Part shown: one piece after another, positions 17,989 to 27,267 of the stretch
How the letters are laid out: the number at the start of each line of letters is the position of its first letter
Position numbering within the stretch: position 1 is the stretch's first letter
Assembly (NCBI GenBank): GCA_030425195.1
Contig: JAUIAV010000002.1
Span: 227,952-291,951 of the forward strand
Origin: Gammaproteobacteria bacterium
GTDB lineage: Bacteria > Pseudomonadota > Gammaproteobacteria > Pseudomonadales > Azotimanducaceae
Direction: 5' to 3'
DNA length: 64,000 nucleotides
The notes under the pieces: model-generated
What the model was told of the DNA's origin: nothing
The model's database searches: none
Seen by the model: the letters and a program-made list of their open reading frames with translations, nothing else
Position numbers and translations under genes: made by a program

Positions 17989-20388
17989 TCAGCGTTCCGG
18001 CGGTCCCATCTGCTGACTGTCGATGGCGCGCGCCCCGGTGAACACCGGCGCCGGCCGGCTGCCGCGGCGCTGCTCGAGCCAGATCACGCCGTCGTAGGGC
18101 TCGCTGTTGCCCCGGGTCCCCAGGGCGTCCGGATCTCCGTCGCCGTCCAGGTCCCGGAAGAGCCACTTGTCGTACATGCCGCGCTTGCGCCGGCTGATCT
18201 GGTGGGCCTGCCAGCCGGGATTTCCGTTCTCGAACCACAGGATCCGGCCGAGCGGCTCGTCGACCGTGACCAGAGGCCCGTCCCGGTCCCGTGGTCCACG
18301 GCTGTAGGCACCGCTGAAGACATCCAGATCACCGTCGCCATCGATGTCCACCAGACGCACGCTGACCAGCTGATCGGGCAGCGCGTCGCCGATGCGCTCG
18401 AATCCCCAGAGACCGTCCGGCGCTTCCGGCTGACTGAGAAGCACCAGCACACCCGGCCAGGCAGTGCTGAGGATGTCGGTTCTGCCATCTCCGTTCAGAT
18501 CGGCGTAGTCCATGTTGAAACCGGTGATGGCCAGCTCAGCCGGTGCACCCTCGGGCTGAATCCGATGTTCCTCGAAGACGAAGGCGCCCCGATTCTCGAA
18601 CCAGAGCACACGCCGTTCCCGGCGGGAACCCGCCACCACGTCCAGATCTCCGTCTCCGTCCAGATCCACGGGTTCGGCGTTGATCGGCACCTGGGCCCGG
18701 CCGAGCACCTGTTCTTCCCAGGCGTCCCCGTCGAGCGGGTCTTCGGGCAGGTGGAAGAGCGAAAACGGCAGTTTCCCGGGTTCCGCAATGTCGCCGGGAT
18801 TCTGAGCGCCCTTATTGGCGGCGGAGATTTCCGGCCGGCCGTCCCCATCGAAGTCGGCGAAAAAGGCGCGGATCCATGAGCCCCGGTTGCGTGTCACGGG
18901 CGGGATGGTGCTCTGCCAGGTGCGGGTTCTCTGTTCGACGCCCGGGTTCTGGAAATAGATGAGATGGGCGAGCTCACAGGCCACCAGCACATCGGGGTGA
19001 CCATCGCCGTTGGCGTCCGCGATGGATACGTCCTCCGCCGCCGCGGCCCGGGCGCCGGAAGCGAGCGTGGTGAGCGTCCACCCATCCGGGTCTGCCGAAC
19101 CCCAGGCGATACGCACGTGGCCGACGGGTTTACCGTCGTAGATGGTGTCCGATTCATGCACGGAAACGATGTCCTCGTAACCGTCGCCGTCCAGGTCCGC
19201 CATGGCCAGCCCGTCGCTGCCGGAGAGATCTGACACCCCGAGGGTGGGATCGTCGATGACGTGTTCGCGCCAGGTGATGTGGCTGCCGTCCCCGGCGCGG
19301 GCGTTCCCGTTCCGTGCAGCCAGCGGCGTTTCGCAGCGCACACAGATCGGCGGTACGTCCATTGCCGACATGAGGCGCAGCCAGAACTGCTGATTGAAAT
19401 CCGCATCCGGCGCATCGCCAAGGCGGACGACCACCAGCTCGAGACTCGGGACGACATAGACCCTGCGTCCCAGCGCCCCCTGAGCGGCGAACAGATCACC
19501 TGGTGCTGAGGGGATCAGCGATGGCGCCTCCTCACCCCGGGGGGTGACCACCCGTTGACCGTTCAGCCACCACAGATAGCCGTAGGCGGGATTGAGTGTC
19601 TGAGACGGGGTCAGGGACGCCTGCAGGAAGTCGGCCTCGATGAGGGCACGACCTCCGAGACGACCGCCATCGAGCATGAGCTGCCCGAACCGGGCCAGAT
19701 CACGGGCGCTGGTGACGAAGCCGGCGGTATTGGCATCGGCGCTGCCGCGCAGCCAGGTCCTGGGCCGCCAGCTCGACTCGGTCATGTTGAGCGGCCCGGT
19801 CAGCCAGTCGCGCGTGAGCGTGCCGATATCCGTCCCGGTCACCGCTTCCAGCACGTTCACCAGCAGGCTGTAGGCGCGCGTGTTGTAGCGCCAGCGTTCT
19901 CCGGGGCTTGCTTCGGCGGTGAGCTTCGGTGTCAGTCCGCTGGTCATGGTCAGCAGGTGCCGGAGCGTCACCTCCGCCTCTGCCACAGGCTCGGAATGGC
20001 TCCAGCCGGGTTCGAGAAAACCGGTGACAGGCGCATCCAGCGTCAGAAGCCCCTGCCCCAGCGCCATGCCGATGAGAATGCTGACCACGCTCTTCTGGAC
20101 GGACGCAACATCCTCGAGCGTGCGGCCGTCGTCGAGGATTTCGGCAACCATCCGCCGCATCCGGACGTTGTCCGGCGGCGTCCAGTATTCCTCCACCACG
20201 CGTTCGCCCCGGTGGGTGATGAGCAGGGCAGTGCTGTTCTGGTCCCGGTTGTAGACGATCAGCGCGTCCAGCTCCTGCTGCCGCCACGCCGATGCTCCGG
20301 TCTGACCCAGAACGGTGGGAGCGGCAAGGGTAAGCGCCAGCCAGCACATCGACCGTAACGCTCTGCCGGTACGTGTCGGATTCCCCAT
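17989..20388 (-). CDS. Serine beta-lactamase-fold / VCBS-repeat fusion protein
   Basis: 799 residues from ATG 20388 (AGAGGG upstream; a TTG at 20418 is possible). Signal peptide about 1-29 (WLALTLAAPTVLGQ). Residues 40-380 form a beta-lactamase/class C-like esterase domain with nucleophile motif SVQK (Ser96-Lys99) and a WRYNT tyrosine motif (Tyr168). Residues about 390-790 carry seven FG-GAP/VCBS calcium-loop motifs of the type DLDGDGDxD (for example DLDGDGYED, DANGDGHPD, DIDGDGDLD), predicting a beta-propeller. Exported enzyme with a propeller for ligand or surface binding is inferred; the substrate is unknown. It is divergent from the NUDIX gene with a 57-base gap. Confidence 0.88.
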   Translation of the reverse strand: MGNPTRTGRALRSMCWLALTLAAPTVLGQTGASAWRQQELDALIVYNRDQNSTALLITHRGERVVEEYWTPPDNVRMRRMVAEILDDGRTLEDVASVQKSVVSILIGMALGQGLLTLDAPVTGFLEPGWSHSEPVAEAEVTLRHLLTMTSGLTPKLTAEASPGERWRYNTRAYSLLVNVLEAVTGTDIGTLTRDWLTGPLNMTESSWRPRTWLRGSADANTAGFVTSARDLARFGQLMLDGGRLGGRALIEADFLQASLTPSQTLNPAYGYLWWLNGQRVVTPRGEEAPSLIPSAPGDLFAAQGALGRRVYVVPSLELVVVRLGDAPDADFNQQFWLRLMSAMDVPPICVRCETPLAARNGNARAGDGSHITWREHVIDDPTLGVSDLSGSDGLAMADLDGDGYEDIVSVHESDTIYDGKPVGHVRIAWGSADPDGWTLTTLASGARAAAAEDVSIADANGDGHPDVLVACELAHLIYFQNPGVEQRTRTWQSTIPPVTRNRGSWIRAFFADFDGDGRPEISAANKGAQNPGDIAEPGKLPFSLFHLPEDPLDGDAWEEQVLGRAQVPINAEPVDLDGDGDLDVVAGSRRERRVLWFENRGAFVFEEHRIQPEGAPAELAITGFNMDYADLNGDGRTDILSTAWPGVLVLLSQPEAPDGLWGFERIGDALPDQLVSVRLVDIDGDGDLDVFSGAYSRGPRDRDGPLVTVDEPLGRILWFENGNPGWQAHQISRRKRGMYDKWLFRDLDGDGDPDALGTRGNSEPYDGVIWLEQRRGSRPAPVFTGARAIDSQQMGPPER

Positions 20389-20445
20389 GCCCTGCCCTCT
20401 GCTACCCTGTCCATTCAAGAGTAATCGTCGGGATCATCTTTCACC

Positions 20446-21201
20446 ATGTCGGAATCGGGCGCAGGGCGCGGCACAGACGCAGCCAGACACAAGAACGATA
20501 TCTACGGGGACGACCTGAAAGCACAGGGAGAGGCCGCCCCGGCCATTCCTGCCGCCACGGTGATTCTGCTGCGGGACGACCCTGATCCGCGTGTGCTCAT
20601 GCTGCACAAGACCTCCAGGATCGCCTTCGGCGGCATGTGGGTGTTCCCAGGCGGCAGAATCGACGAGGAAGATCATCCGGAGGATGGCGATATCGATGTG
20701 GCGGCCCGGAATGCGGCGGCCCGGGAGACCATGGAGGAGGCCGGTATCGAATCCACGCCGGACGATTTCATCTGGTTTGCCCACTGGACACCGCCTGCCA
20801 TCACACCCAAGCGGTTTGCCACCTGGTTCTTCGCTGCCGAGGCGACCGGTCACGACGTGGTCATCGACGGCGGGGAAATCCAGGATCACGAGTGGTTGAG
20901 TCCGGCCCGGGCGCTGGAACGTCATGCGGCGGGAGAGATCGATCTGGCGCCGCCCACCTGGATTACCCTCTACCAGCTTTCACTGTATGGGAGCACGGCG
21001 GACATACTGGCCAGGCTGCGAGCGTTCGAGCCGAAGATCTACGAAACGAAGATCGGCAAGGATCCGGAGGGTGTGCGCGTGGCCATGTGGGCGGGCGATG
21101 CGGGCTATCCGTCGGGAGACGGCAGCGTGCGGGGAGAGCGGCACCGTCTGGTCATGCGCCCGGAAGGCTTCGTCTTCGAGAATACGGTGGAGGTCTACTG
21201 A
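20446..21201 (+). CDS. NUDIX hydrolase
   Basis: 251 residues. The NUDIX box is present but split by an insertion: GGRIDEEDHPEDGD followed by RETMEEAGI, which carries the catalytic REx2EExG core. NUDIX enzymes hydrolyse nucleoside diphosphates linked to another moiety; the insertion and length (larger than housekeeping MutT) recall CoA/NUDT19-type members. The C-terminal half (GKDPEGVRVAMWAGDAGYPSGD) is family-like but of unknown role. ATG 20446 is preceded by a weak ribosome site. Monocistronic; a GC hairpin follows the stop. Confidence 0.9.
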   Translation: MSESGAGRGTDAARHKNDIYGDDLKAQGEAAPAIPAATVILLRDDPDPRVLMLHKTSRIAFGGMWVFPGGRIDEEDHPEDGDIDVAARNAAARETMEEAGIESTPDDFIWFAHWTPPAITPKRFATWFFAAEATGHDVVIDGGEIQDHEWLSPARALERHAAGEIDLAPPTWITLYQLSLYGSTADILARLRAFEPKIYETKIGKDPEGVRVAMWAGDAGYPSGDGSVRGERHRLVMRPEGFVFENTVEVY

Positions 21202-21206
21202 GGGAC

Positions 21207-21224
21207 GGGCCGGCATTCCGGCCC
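21207..21224. terminator. Convergent hairpin after NUDIX gene
   Basis: GGGCCGG-CATT-CCGGCCC: 7-bp perfect stem, 4-base loop, between the convergent NUDIX (stop 21201) and outer-membrane barrel (stop 21247) genes. No T-tract on either strand, so termination is probable but not certain. Confidence 0.5.
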
Positions 21225-21246
21225 ATCCCCGTTCAGCGACGGACGG

Positions 21247-21915
21247 TCAGTTCAGCCGCCAGCCCAGCTCCAGACGCCACATGTCGAACTCCGGGTCTGC
21301 CGCGTCCTGAGCACCGTCCAGAAAGATCCGGTTGATGCTGCCTTTCACGAACATGCGGTTCTGGAAGTCGTAGCGCACGCCGAGGCCCGCGTTCCAGGAG
21401 AAGCGGGTGTCGTTGTAGGTGCTGAAGAAGTTGGCGCACACATAGCCCCACCAGGGATCCCACCAGCAACCGGTCGACGGCGGACCGTCCGTGACGTTGG
21501 AGTCCACGTGGGTCCAGCCGAGGCCCAGCTGCAGATAGGGTGTGAAGTTGCCTTCGAGAACGTTCCAGGTGCCGTTCAGCGCTCCGTTGAAGACGCTGGC
21601 CTCGTGGGAGATCGTGACGGGATTGCCGGATTCCGGCACGATCACGGCATCGTAGTCGGGTTTCACGAAACTGGCGTCGAAGCCCAGCGAGAGGTGCTGA
21701 TTGAAGTTGTAGCCGAATCCGAAAGCGAAGCCGGTGGCGCTGTCGAAATCGATGCTGGAGCCGCCGTCGCCGTTGGAGGATTCTGAGCTCGTGCCGATGA
21801 GCTGGATGGTCGCCTCCCAGCTCCGGGCCCGGTCTGCGCTGGCGGGTACCGTCGCCAGCGCCAGCAGTGTGAAGGCAGCGATTGCTGCCGCGGCAGATCC
21901 GTTTCTCAGTTGCAT
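21247..21915 (-). CDS. Outer-membrane beta-barrel protein
   Basis: 222 residues: signal peptide ending VPASA-D (about 1-27), then alternating amphipathic strands (FGFGYNFNQHLSLGFDASF, YLQLGLGWTHVD, NAGLGVRYDF) typical of 8-strand OmpW/OmpA-like barrels. An unusual aromatic loop, CWWDPWWGYVC, has two cysteines. ATG 21915 has AGGA 7 bases upstream. It follows the sulfatase stop by 32 bases on the same strand, so it is likely co-transcribed and may serve uptake or sensing of the sulfated substrate (inference). Confidence 0.83.
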   Translation of the reverse strand: MQLRNGSAAAAIAAFTLLALATVPASADRARSWEATIQLIGTSSESSNGDGGSSIDFDSATGFAFGFGYNFNQHLSLGFDASFVKPDYDAVIVPESGNPVTISHEASVFNGALNGTWNVLEGNFTPYLQLGLGWTHVDSNVTDGPPSTGCWWDPWWGYVCANFFSTYNDTRFSWNAGLGVRYDFQNRMFVKGSINRIFLDGAQDAADPEFDMWRLELGWRLN

Positions 21916-21947
21916 GGTCGTTCCTGTCTCTGATCGATTCCCTGGAA

Positions 21948-23471
21948 TCACTGGTTACCCGGCTGCGCGGTCAGATTCTGCAGCACGTTCTCCACGCTGA
22001 GCGAGCCGCCCTTGGTGGGTGGAAACTCCTTGAAAGTGGCGAGGAATTCCCCGACCAGTGCCTGGGCCGGCACGAACGTCCACATCTGGTCCGCATAGAA
22101 ATGGCGGGTATAGAGTGCCGAGTCCGGGCTCACCTCGAAGGGATCCATCCTCAGATTGATGATCAGCGGCCAGCTGGGCGTCTTCCGGTAGGCCTCGTTG
22201 ATGGCGCCTTCCATGATGGTGAAGTGAATCTTCCAGTCGTTGTAGCGCAGGGCGTTCAGATGGCCGCCCGCATCGAAGTAGAAGATCTCGTTCCGGGCGC
22301 TTTCTCCCTCGCCGGACAGAAGTGCCGTCTGATCGTAGCCGTCCAGGTGCGCCTTGAAACGTTTGCCGTTGGCCCGGTGGCCGCCGTTCTTCAGCTTTTC
22401 CTTCACGTCCGGTTCCCCCGCCGCAGCCAGGATGGTGGGCATCCAGTCCTCCTGGGAGAAGATGTCGTTGATGACGGTGCCGGGCTTGACCGTACCAGGC
22501 CAGCGCACCATCTGCGGGACCCGGAAGCCGCCTTCCCAGGTGGTGCCTTTCTCGCCGCGGAAGGGCACGGTGCCGCCGTCCGGCCAGGTGAATTTCTCCG
22601 CGCCGTTGTCGGTGCTGAAGACGACGATGGTGTTGTCGGCGATGCCGAGCTCGTCCAGCTTGTCGAGCAGAATGCCGACGTGATCATCGAGCTGCATCAT
22701 GCCGTCCGCGTAGAGGCCATAGCCCGATTTGCCTTCGTACTCTTCGGAAAGATGGGTCCAGACGTGCATGCGGGTGGAGTTGTGCCAGACGAAGAAGGGC
22801 TTGCCTTCCCGGTGGGCCCGCTCGATGAAGTCCAGGCTTGCGGCGAGAAATTCCTCGTCCACGGTCTCCATACGCTTGCGGGTGAGCGGCCCGGTATCCT
22901 GAATCTCGCCATCCGCGCTTGCCCGCAGCACACCCCGGGGCCCGAAGCGTTCACGGAATGCGGGATCCTTCGGGTAGAACTCGGATTCCGGCTCCTCCTC
23001 GGCGTTCAGGTGATAGAGGTTGCCGAAGAACTCGTCGAACCCGTGGTTGGTGGGGAGATGCTCGTCCCGGTCGCCCAGGTGATTCTTACCGAACTGTCCG
23101 GACACATAGCCGTGATTCTTCAGCAGCTCGGCGATGGTCGGGTCCTTGTCCTGGATGCCCTGTTCGGCCCCGGGCATGCCGATGGTGAGCAGACCGGTGC
23201 GGAAGGGATGCTGACCCAGCACGAACGAGGCGCGGCCGGCGGTGCAGCTCTGCTGCGCGTAGGCATCCGTGAAGATGGCGCCTTCCCGGGCGATCCGGTC
23301 GATGTTGGGGGTTTCGCCGCCCATCATGCCGTTGTGATAGGCACTGATGTTGTACATGCCCACGTCATCGCCCCAGATCACGAGAACGTTGGGTTTGTCG
23401 GTCTGGGCCGCGAGCGTGGCGGAAGCTGCAAGCAGCAGCATCGCACAGAGCGAAGTTCTGATCCGTTCCAT
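21948..23471 (-). CDS. Type I sulfatase (arylsulfatase family)
   Basis: 507 residues with signal peptide ending LAAQ (about 1-23). The alkaline-phosphatase-like metal site starts at WGDDVG (Asp35, Asp36). The formylglycine motif is CTAGR (Cys76-Arg80), so the enzyme needs a formylglycine-generating or anSME maturase, not encoded here. It hydrolyses sulfate esters in the periplasm. ATG 23471 has AAGGAAAG upstream. Length and order of motifs (GQFGKNHLGD, FSTDNGAE) are full. It sits between the PHP protein and the outer-membrane barrel. Confidence 0.94.
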   Translation of the reverse strand: MERIRTSLCAMLLLAASATLAAQTDKPNVLVIWGDDVGMYNISAYHNGMMGGETPNIDRIAREGAIFTDAYAQQSCTAGRASFVLGQHPFRTGLLTIGMPGAEQGIQDKDPTIAELLKNHGYVSGQFGKNHLGDRDEHLPTNHGFDEFFGNLYHLNAEEEPESEFYPKDPAFRERFGPRGVLRASADGEIQDTGPLTRKRMETVDEEFLAASLDFIERAHREGKPFFVWHNSTRMHVWTHLSEEYEGKSGYGLYADGMMQLDDHVGILLDKLDELGIADNTIVVFSTDNGAEKFTWPDGGTVPFRGEKGTTWEGGFRVPQMVRWPGTVKPGTVINDIFSQEDWMPTILAAAGEPDVKEKLKNGGHRANGKRFKAHLDGYDQTALLSGEGESARNEIFYFDAGGHLNALRYNDWKIHFTIMEGAINEAYRKTPSWPLIINLRMDPFEVSPDSALYTRHFYADQMWTFVPAQALVGEFLATFKEFPPTKGGSLSVENVLQNLTAQPGNQ

Positions 23472-23581
23472 GGAAACTTTCCTTTCGTGTTTTGAGGACT
23501 GCCCCCAGGCAGCCGTAGACAGAAGCTACGTGAGCCGCTCGTGGCTGACAAGCCTCTGCGGCCCTGTCGATGGCCTGTCGC

Positions 23582-24790
23582 TCATTCGGGGTGCAGTCGG
23601 AAGCGCAACTGCGCACGGGTGTCCGGTGCGGTGAAGGCGTTCCTCACCTGGGTGTCGATGACGACTTCGTCCGCCCGCCCGGCCATCCGGAATCGATACC
23701 TCTGCGCGGAATGGGCAGGCACGACGAAGGTGTCGGCTCCGGAGGTGAGGGTGTGCGGGCTCAGATTCACCAGTTCGAAGTCTGCATCGGAACGGTTCTC
23801 CAGAACCAGTTCGAGCACAGAGCTTTCGCCCCGCCAGGCAGCGCCCGTGGCGGCCAGTGACGCCTCGAGCAGCGGCATGAGATCCCGTTCGCGGCCGAAG
23901 AGCAGGTTGCGGTACCAGACCACCGTGCGGCCGGCCATGAGTGCTTCCCGGATTGACGGCACGGTCCGTTCCCGGGCAAACACCAGATTGACCGGTCGGT
24001 GGTCGCCCAGATGTGGCGGATAGTCCCAGTCGATCAGGTTGTGCACGTCGGACACGCCGACCAGGGTCAGGTCGTGATCCAGGGCGATCTGAAAGGCTTC
24101 GGGAGAATAGGTGTCGCCGTTGGCAATTTCGATGCCGTGCAGCTTCCCGTCGCGCACGGCCCGGATATGGAAGTCCGTCATGCGGGCCATCTGGTTCGGG
24201 AGCTGCCACCAGGCATGGTTCCAGAATACGAAGGCGCCCTGATCGCTGGCCGCTTCGAGCACTTCCTCTGCCGGCCATTGACCGGATTGCACGTAGTAAT
24301 CACGCATGTCGTAGGGTTCGGAGGGAGTGCCGCGCCGGAGCAGGGCGTTGGCGTCCCCGATGAAAACCGCATTCATGTGGCCGATGGGCTCGGAGCGCGT
24401 GATCTCGGAACCCGCGATCAGCAGCAGATCCGAACCCTCCGGCAGGCTGGCCAGCGCTTCCTCGAAGGCGCGGTTACGGTCTTCGTGCGGAATGTCCGCC
24501 AGGTGCGGCTGCCATTCCAGGTGCTCGGTGATGGCCATGGCGTCCAGGCCGTCCCGGATGGCCTCTCCGACCCGGATCCTGGGCCAGACATGACCGTCGG
24601 AGAACACGGAATGGGTGTGAAGGTCCACGCTCAGGGTCAGCCGGTCACCGGTATCCGGGAACTGAATTTCCCGACCCGGGACGTTCTCCTCCGGCACGCT
24701 CGCCTTCTCGTGGGCCAGCGCAGGCATCGGCGGGATCAGGCAGCACAACACCGCACAGGCAAGTGCAGATCGAACGGACTCTATTCTCAT
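23582..24790 (-). CDS. Exported PHP-domain metalloesterase
   Basis: 402 residues with signal peptide (ALACAVLCCLIPPMPALA-H). PHP motifs are DLHTHSVFSDG (about 56-66), ITEHLEW, GSEIT, FWNHAWW and a late GVSDVHN, giving the expected His/Asp metal ligands. The C-terminal 80 residues form a beta-rich domain. PHP proteins hydrolyse phosphate esters; the exported form resembles Sb-PDE phosphodiesterases. ATG 24790 has AGAGGT upstream. First gene of a minus-strand group with the sulfatase (110-base gap) and barrel, suggesting scavenging of sulfate and phosphate esters. Confidence 0.87.
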   Translation of the reverse strand: MRIESVRSALACAVLCCLIPPMPALAHEKASVPEENVPGREIQFPDTGDRLTLSVDLHTHSVFSDGHVWPRIRVGEAIRDGLDAMAITEHLEWQPHLADIPHEDRNRAFEEALASLPEGSDLLLIAGSEITRSEPIGHMNAVFIGDANALLRRGTPSEPYDMRDYYVQSGQWPAEEVLEAASDQGAFVFWNHAWWQLPNQMARMTDFHIRAVRDGKLHGIEIANGDTYSPEAFQIALDHDLTLVGVSDVHNLIDWDYPPHLGDHRPVNLVFARERTVPSIREALMAGRTVVWYRNLLFGRERDLMPLLEASLAATGAAWRGESSVLELVLENRSDADFELVNLSPHTLTSGADTFVVPAHSAQRYRFRMAGRADEVVIDTQVRNAFTAPDTRAQLRFRLHPE

Positions 24791-24933
24791 CGGGCACCTC
24801 TGTGGCTGGCTGCCCGCATAGTACCCCTCATTCCTGTGACAGCGGAGTGACAGATGGGGGTTGCGCGGGCGCGCGTTTTCACGACAATGCGCGCCTTTTC
24901 AGCAGCCCCACAACTCAGGTACGGTCCACCCAG

Positions 24934-26190
24934 ATGACGGCAACTCTCCACACTCTGCGCAGTCTCCTGCTTTCCGTGGCCGTGCTGCTCGTGGGCCATG
25001 GCCTGCAGCTCACGCTGCTGCCGCTGAAGGCGCAGGAGCTCGGCTGGAGCGAATCGGTCATCGGTCTGACCGGCTCCGCCTATTATCTGGGTTTCCTGCT
25101 CGGGTGCCTGACCGGGCCGGCCATGATCCGCCGCGTGGGTCACATCCGTGCGTTCACCGTGTTCGTGGCGATGGCCACCACGGCGCTGCTGGCTGCCGGC
25201 CTGTTTGACTACTATGTGATGTGGCTGGTGCTGCGCTTCGCCACGGGATGGGCGCTTGCCGGTTTCTACACCACCATCGAGAGCTGGCTGAACGACGGTG
25301 TTCAGAACAGCAAGCGGGGTACGGTGCTTGCGCTGTACACGATGATTTCTCTGGGAGCGATGGTCACCGGCCAGCTCGTGATTCAGGCGAATGTCTTCAC
25401 CCTCACGGAGCTGTTCCCCATGGGCGCACTCTTCCTGGTGATGGCGACCCTGCCCATTGCGCTCACGTCCCGGCCGCAGCCGGCGACGCCTGCCGCCGTG
25501 CAGTTCTCCTGGAAGACCGTCTTCGGCGCTTCCCAGGTGGGCGTGATCGCCAGCGGGATCTCCGGGTTCGTCATGGGCCTGCTGTGGAGTATCGGCGCCG
25601 TCTTCGCCAGCGAGCTGACCGGCTCGGTTGAGGTCGGCGCCCGTTTCATGGCGGTGGTGATCATGGGCGGACTCGTCGTTCAGTTCCCCATCGGACGTCT
25701 TTCCGACGCCTACGACCGTCGCTGGATCATTCTCTGGCTCGGCGTCCTGGGTTTTCTGGGTGCGAATCTCTGGATGGTGCATCCGCTGACGGGATTCTGG
25801 TTGTACGTGGCCGGCTTCCTCTGCGGTGCGGCGGCCATGCCCATGTACTCGGTGAGCATTGCGCACGCGAACGACAATGCGAACGGACAGTTTCTGCAGA
25901 TCGCCAGCGGCATGCTGATGGCGAATGCCATCGGCGCGGTGCTGGGGCCCCTGCTTTACGCGGGCGTGAAGATGGCCGGGTTGCCGCAGGCGCTCATGGT
26001 GATCATGGCGCTGGCGTTTGCCGGCGGCACGGTCTGGACGGCGCTGCGTCTGCGCGCGCACCCGGTGCAGCGGGCCCACTTCGAGCCCTACCAGCCGCTG
26101 CCGAAGACGACCGCGGAAGCGGCCGTGCTGGATCCGCGGCAGACGGAAGAGGCAACGGAGGACGGGGCGGGCGAGCCGCAGCTCAGGTGA
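24934..26190 (+). CDS. MFS transporter (YcaD-like)
   Basis: 418 residues with about 12 predicted membrane helices in two halves; charged loops PAMIRRVGHIRAF (after TM2) and GRLSDAYDRRW (after TM8) match the MFS motif A position. The family includes YcaD/YfkF-type carriers of unknown substrate. ATG 24934 is the first sensible start; the longer in-frame ORF to 24763 has low coding quality and overlaps the PHP gene. The 3' end overlaps the convergent aspartoacylase-like gene by 8 bases. Confidence 0.9.
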   Translation: MTATLHTLRSLLLSVAVLLVGHGLQLTLLPLKAQELGWSESVIGLTGSAYYLGFLLGCLTGPAMIRRVGHIRAFTVFVAMATTALLAAGLFDYYVMWLVLRFATGWALAGFYTTIESWLNDGVQNSKRGTVLALYTMISLGAMVTGQLVIQANVFTLTELFPMGALFLVMATLPIALTSRPQPATPAAVQFSWKTVFGASQVGVIASGISGFVMGLLWSIGAVFASELTGSVEVGARFMAVVIMGGLVVQFPIGRLSDAYDRRWIILWLGVLGFLGANLWMVHPLTGFWLYVAGFLCGAAAMPMYSVSIAHANDNANGQFLQIASGMLMANAIGAVLGPLLYAGVKMAGLPQALMVIMALAFAGGTVWTALRLRAHPVQRAHFEPYQPLPKTTAEAAVLDPRQTEEATEDGAGEPQLR

Positions 26191-27262
26191 GGGGCGGCTC
26201 CGGCTGCACCGTTTCGATCTCGTAGAGCCGGTCTCCTTCCACGTTGCTCACATGCTCGGCGATCTCGCCTTCGACCACCGCGGTCGCTTCCGCGAACCGG
26301 GCGATGTGGAAGAGCGCGTCCCCTTCGTTCACCAGCGGCATGTTGTTCACGCAGATGACGATACCGTCCTGACCGGCGGTGAGCAGGCTCTCCACGTCTG
26401 AGAAGGGCGCTGCCACCACGCCGAGCGTATCGCCTTCCTCCACACGCGCACCCAGTTTCACCAGCGGACGGAACACACCGTCCATGGGGGACCGGAACCA
26501 TTTGGAGGAGCGCGCCAGATACGGTTCCGAACGGATCATGCTGATTCTGCGGGATGGCAGCATGCCGAGGTTGCGCATGACGCTGACGATGCCGCGCACG
26601 CCCGTGACGATGGATTTCTCGTCGAGCCGCAGGGCTTCGCCCGCTTCGTAGGTGATCACGGGAATGCCGATGGCTCCCGCTTCCGCCCGGAGACTGTTCT
26701 CGATCAGGCCGGAATTCAGGATGACGGGAATGGAGAAGCCCATGGCCATTTCCTCCACACCGGGTTCGTCCAGTGCGGCCCTGACCTGAGGCAGGTTGTC
26801 CCGGTGCACGGCGGCCGTGTGCAGGTCGATGATGTGCGTACTGTGCCGGACCACCTCGTCGAAGAAGATGTGGGCGAACCTCGATGCCAGCGATCCCCGT
26901 TCCAGCCCGGGGAAGCAGCGGTTCAGGTCGCGGCGGTCCGGCAGGTAGCGGGACTTGTGCAGGAAGCCGAACAGGTTGACTACCGGCACCAGCAGCAGGG
27001 TGCCATGCAGCCGGTTCAGCGCTCTGAAGCTTCTGAGCCGACGGATGATTTCCACCCCATTCAGCTCATCGCCGTGAATGGCAGCGCAGACCAGCAGTAC
27101 GGGCCCGTCACGCCGGCCGTGGATCACCTCCACCGGCAGTCCCAGTGGTGTGTGGGTGTAGAGGTTGGCGGCGGGGACGTCGATCTGGAGCCGTTCGCCG
27201 GGCTGAACGGTGTGACCGGCCAGGGTGAAAGGGGCGCGGCTGGTTTTGCGGGATTTGGCCAT
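26183..27262 (-). CDS. Succinylglutamate desuccinylase/aspartoacylase-family protein
   Basis: 359 residues of the M14-like zinc amidohydrolase fold. Zinc ligands are His63 and Glu66 in AIHGDELNG and His148 in IIDLHTA; DLNRCFPG (112-119) is the substrate-binding motif. The C-terminus is a beta-barrel. It is the third gene after the RimK-type ligase and RimZ-like protease (5-base gap). This three-gene set is a recurrent cluster in Gammaproteobacteria, and the name RimB has been used for such a member. Role in trimming or recycling glutamate tags is inferred. Confidence 0.9.
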   Translation of the reverse strand: MAKSRKTSRAPFTLAGHTVQPGERLQIDVPAANLYTHTPLGLPVEVIHGRRDGPVLLVCAAIHGDELNGVEIIRRLRSFRALNRLHGTLLLVPVVNLFGFLHKSRYLPDRRDLNRCFPGLERGSLASRFAHIFFDEVVRHSTHIIDLHTAAVHRDNLPQVRAALDEPGVEEMAMGFSIPVILNSGLIENSLRAEAGAIGIPVITYEAGEALRLDEKSIVTGVRGIVSVMRNLGMLPSRRISMIRSEPYLARSSKWFRSPMDGVFRPLVKLGARVEEGDTLGVVAAPFSDVESLLTAGQDGIVICVNNMPLVNEGDALFHIARFAEATAVVEGEIAEHVSNVEGDRLYEIETVQPEPPLT

Positions 27263-27267
27263 CTAAC

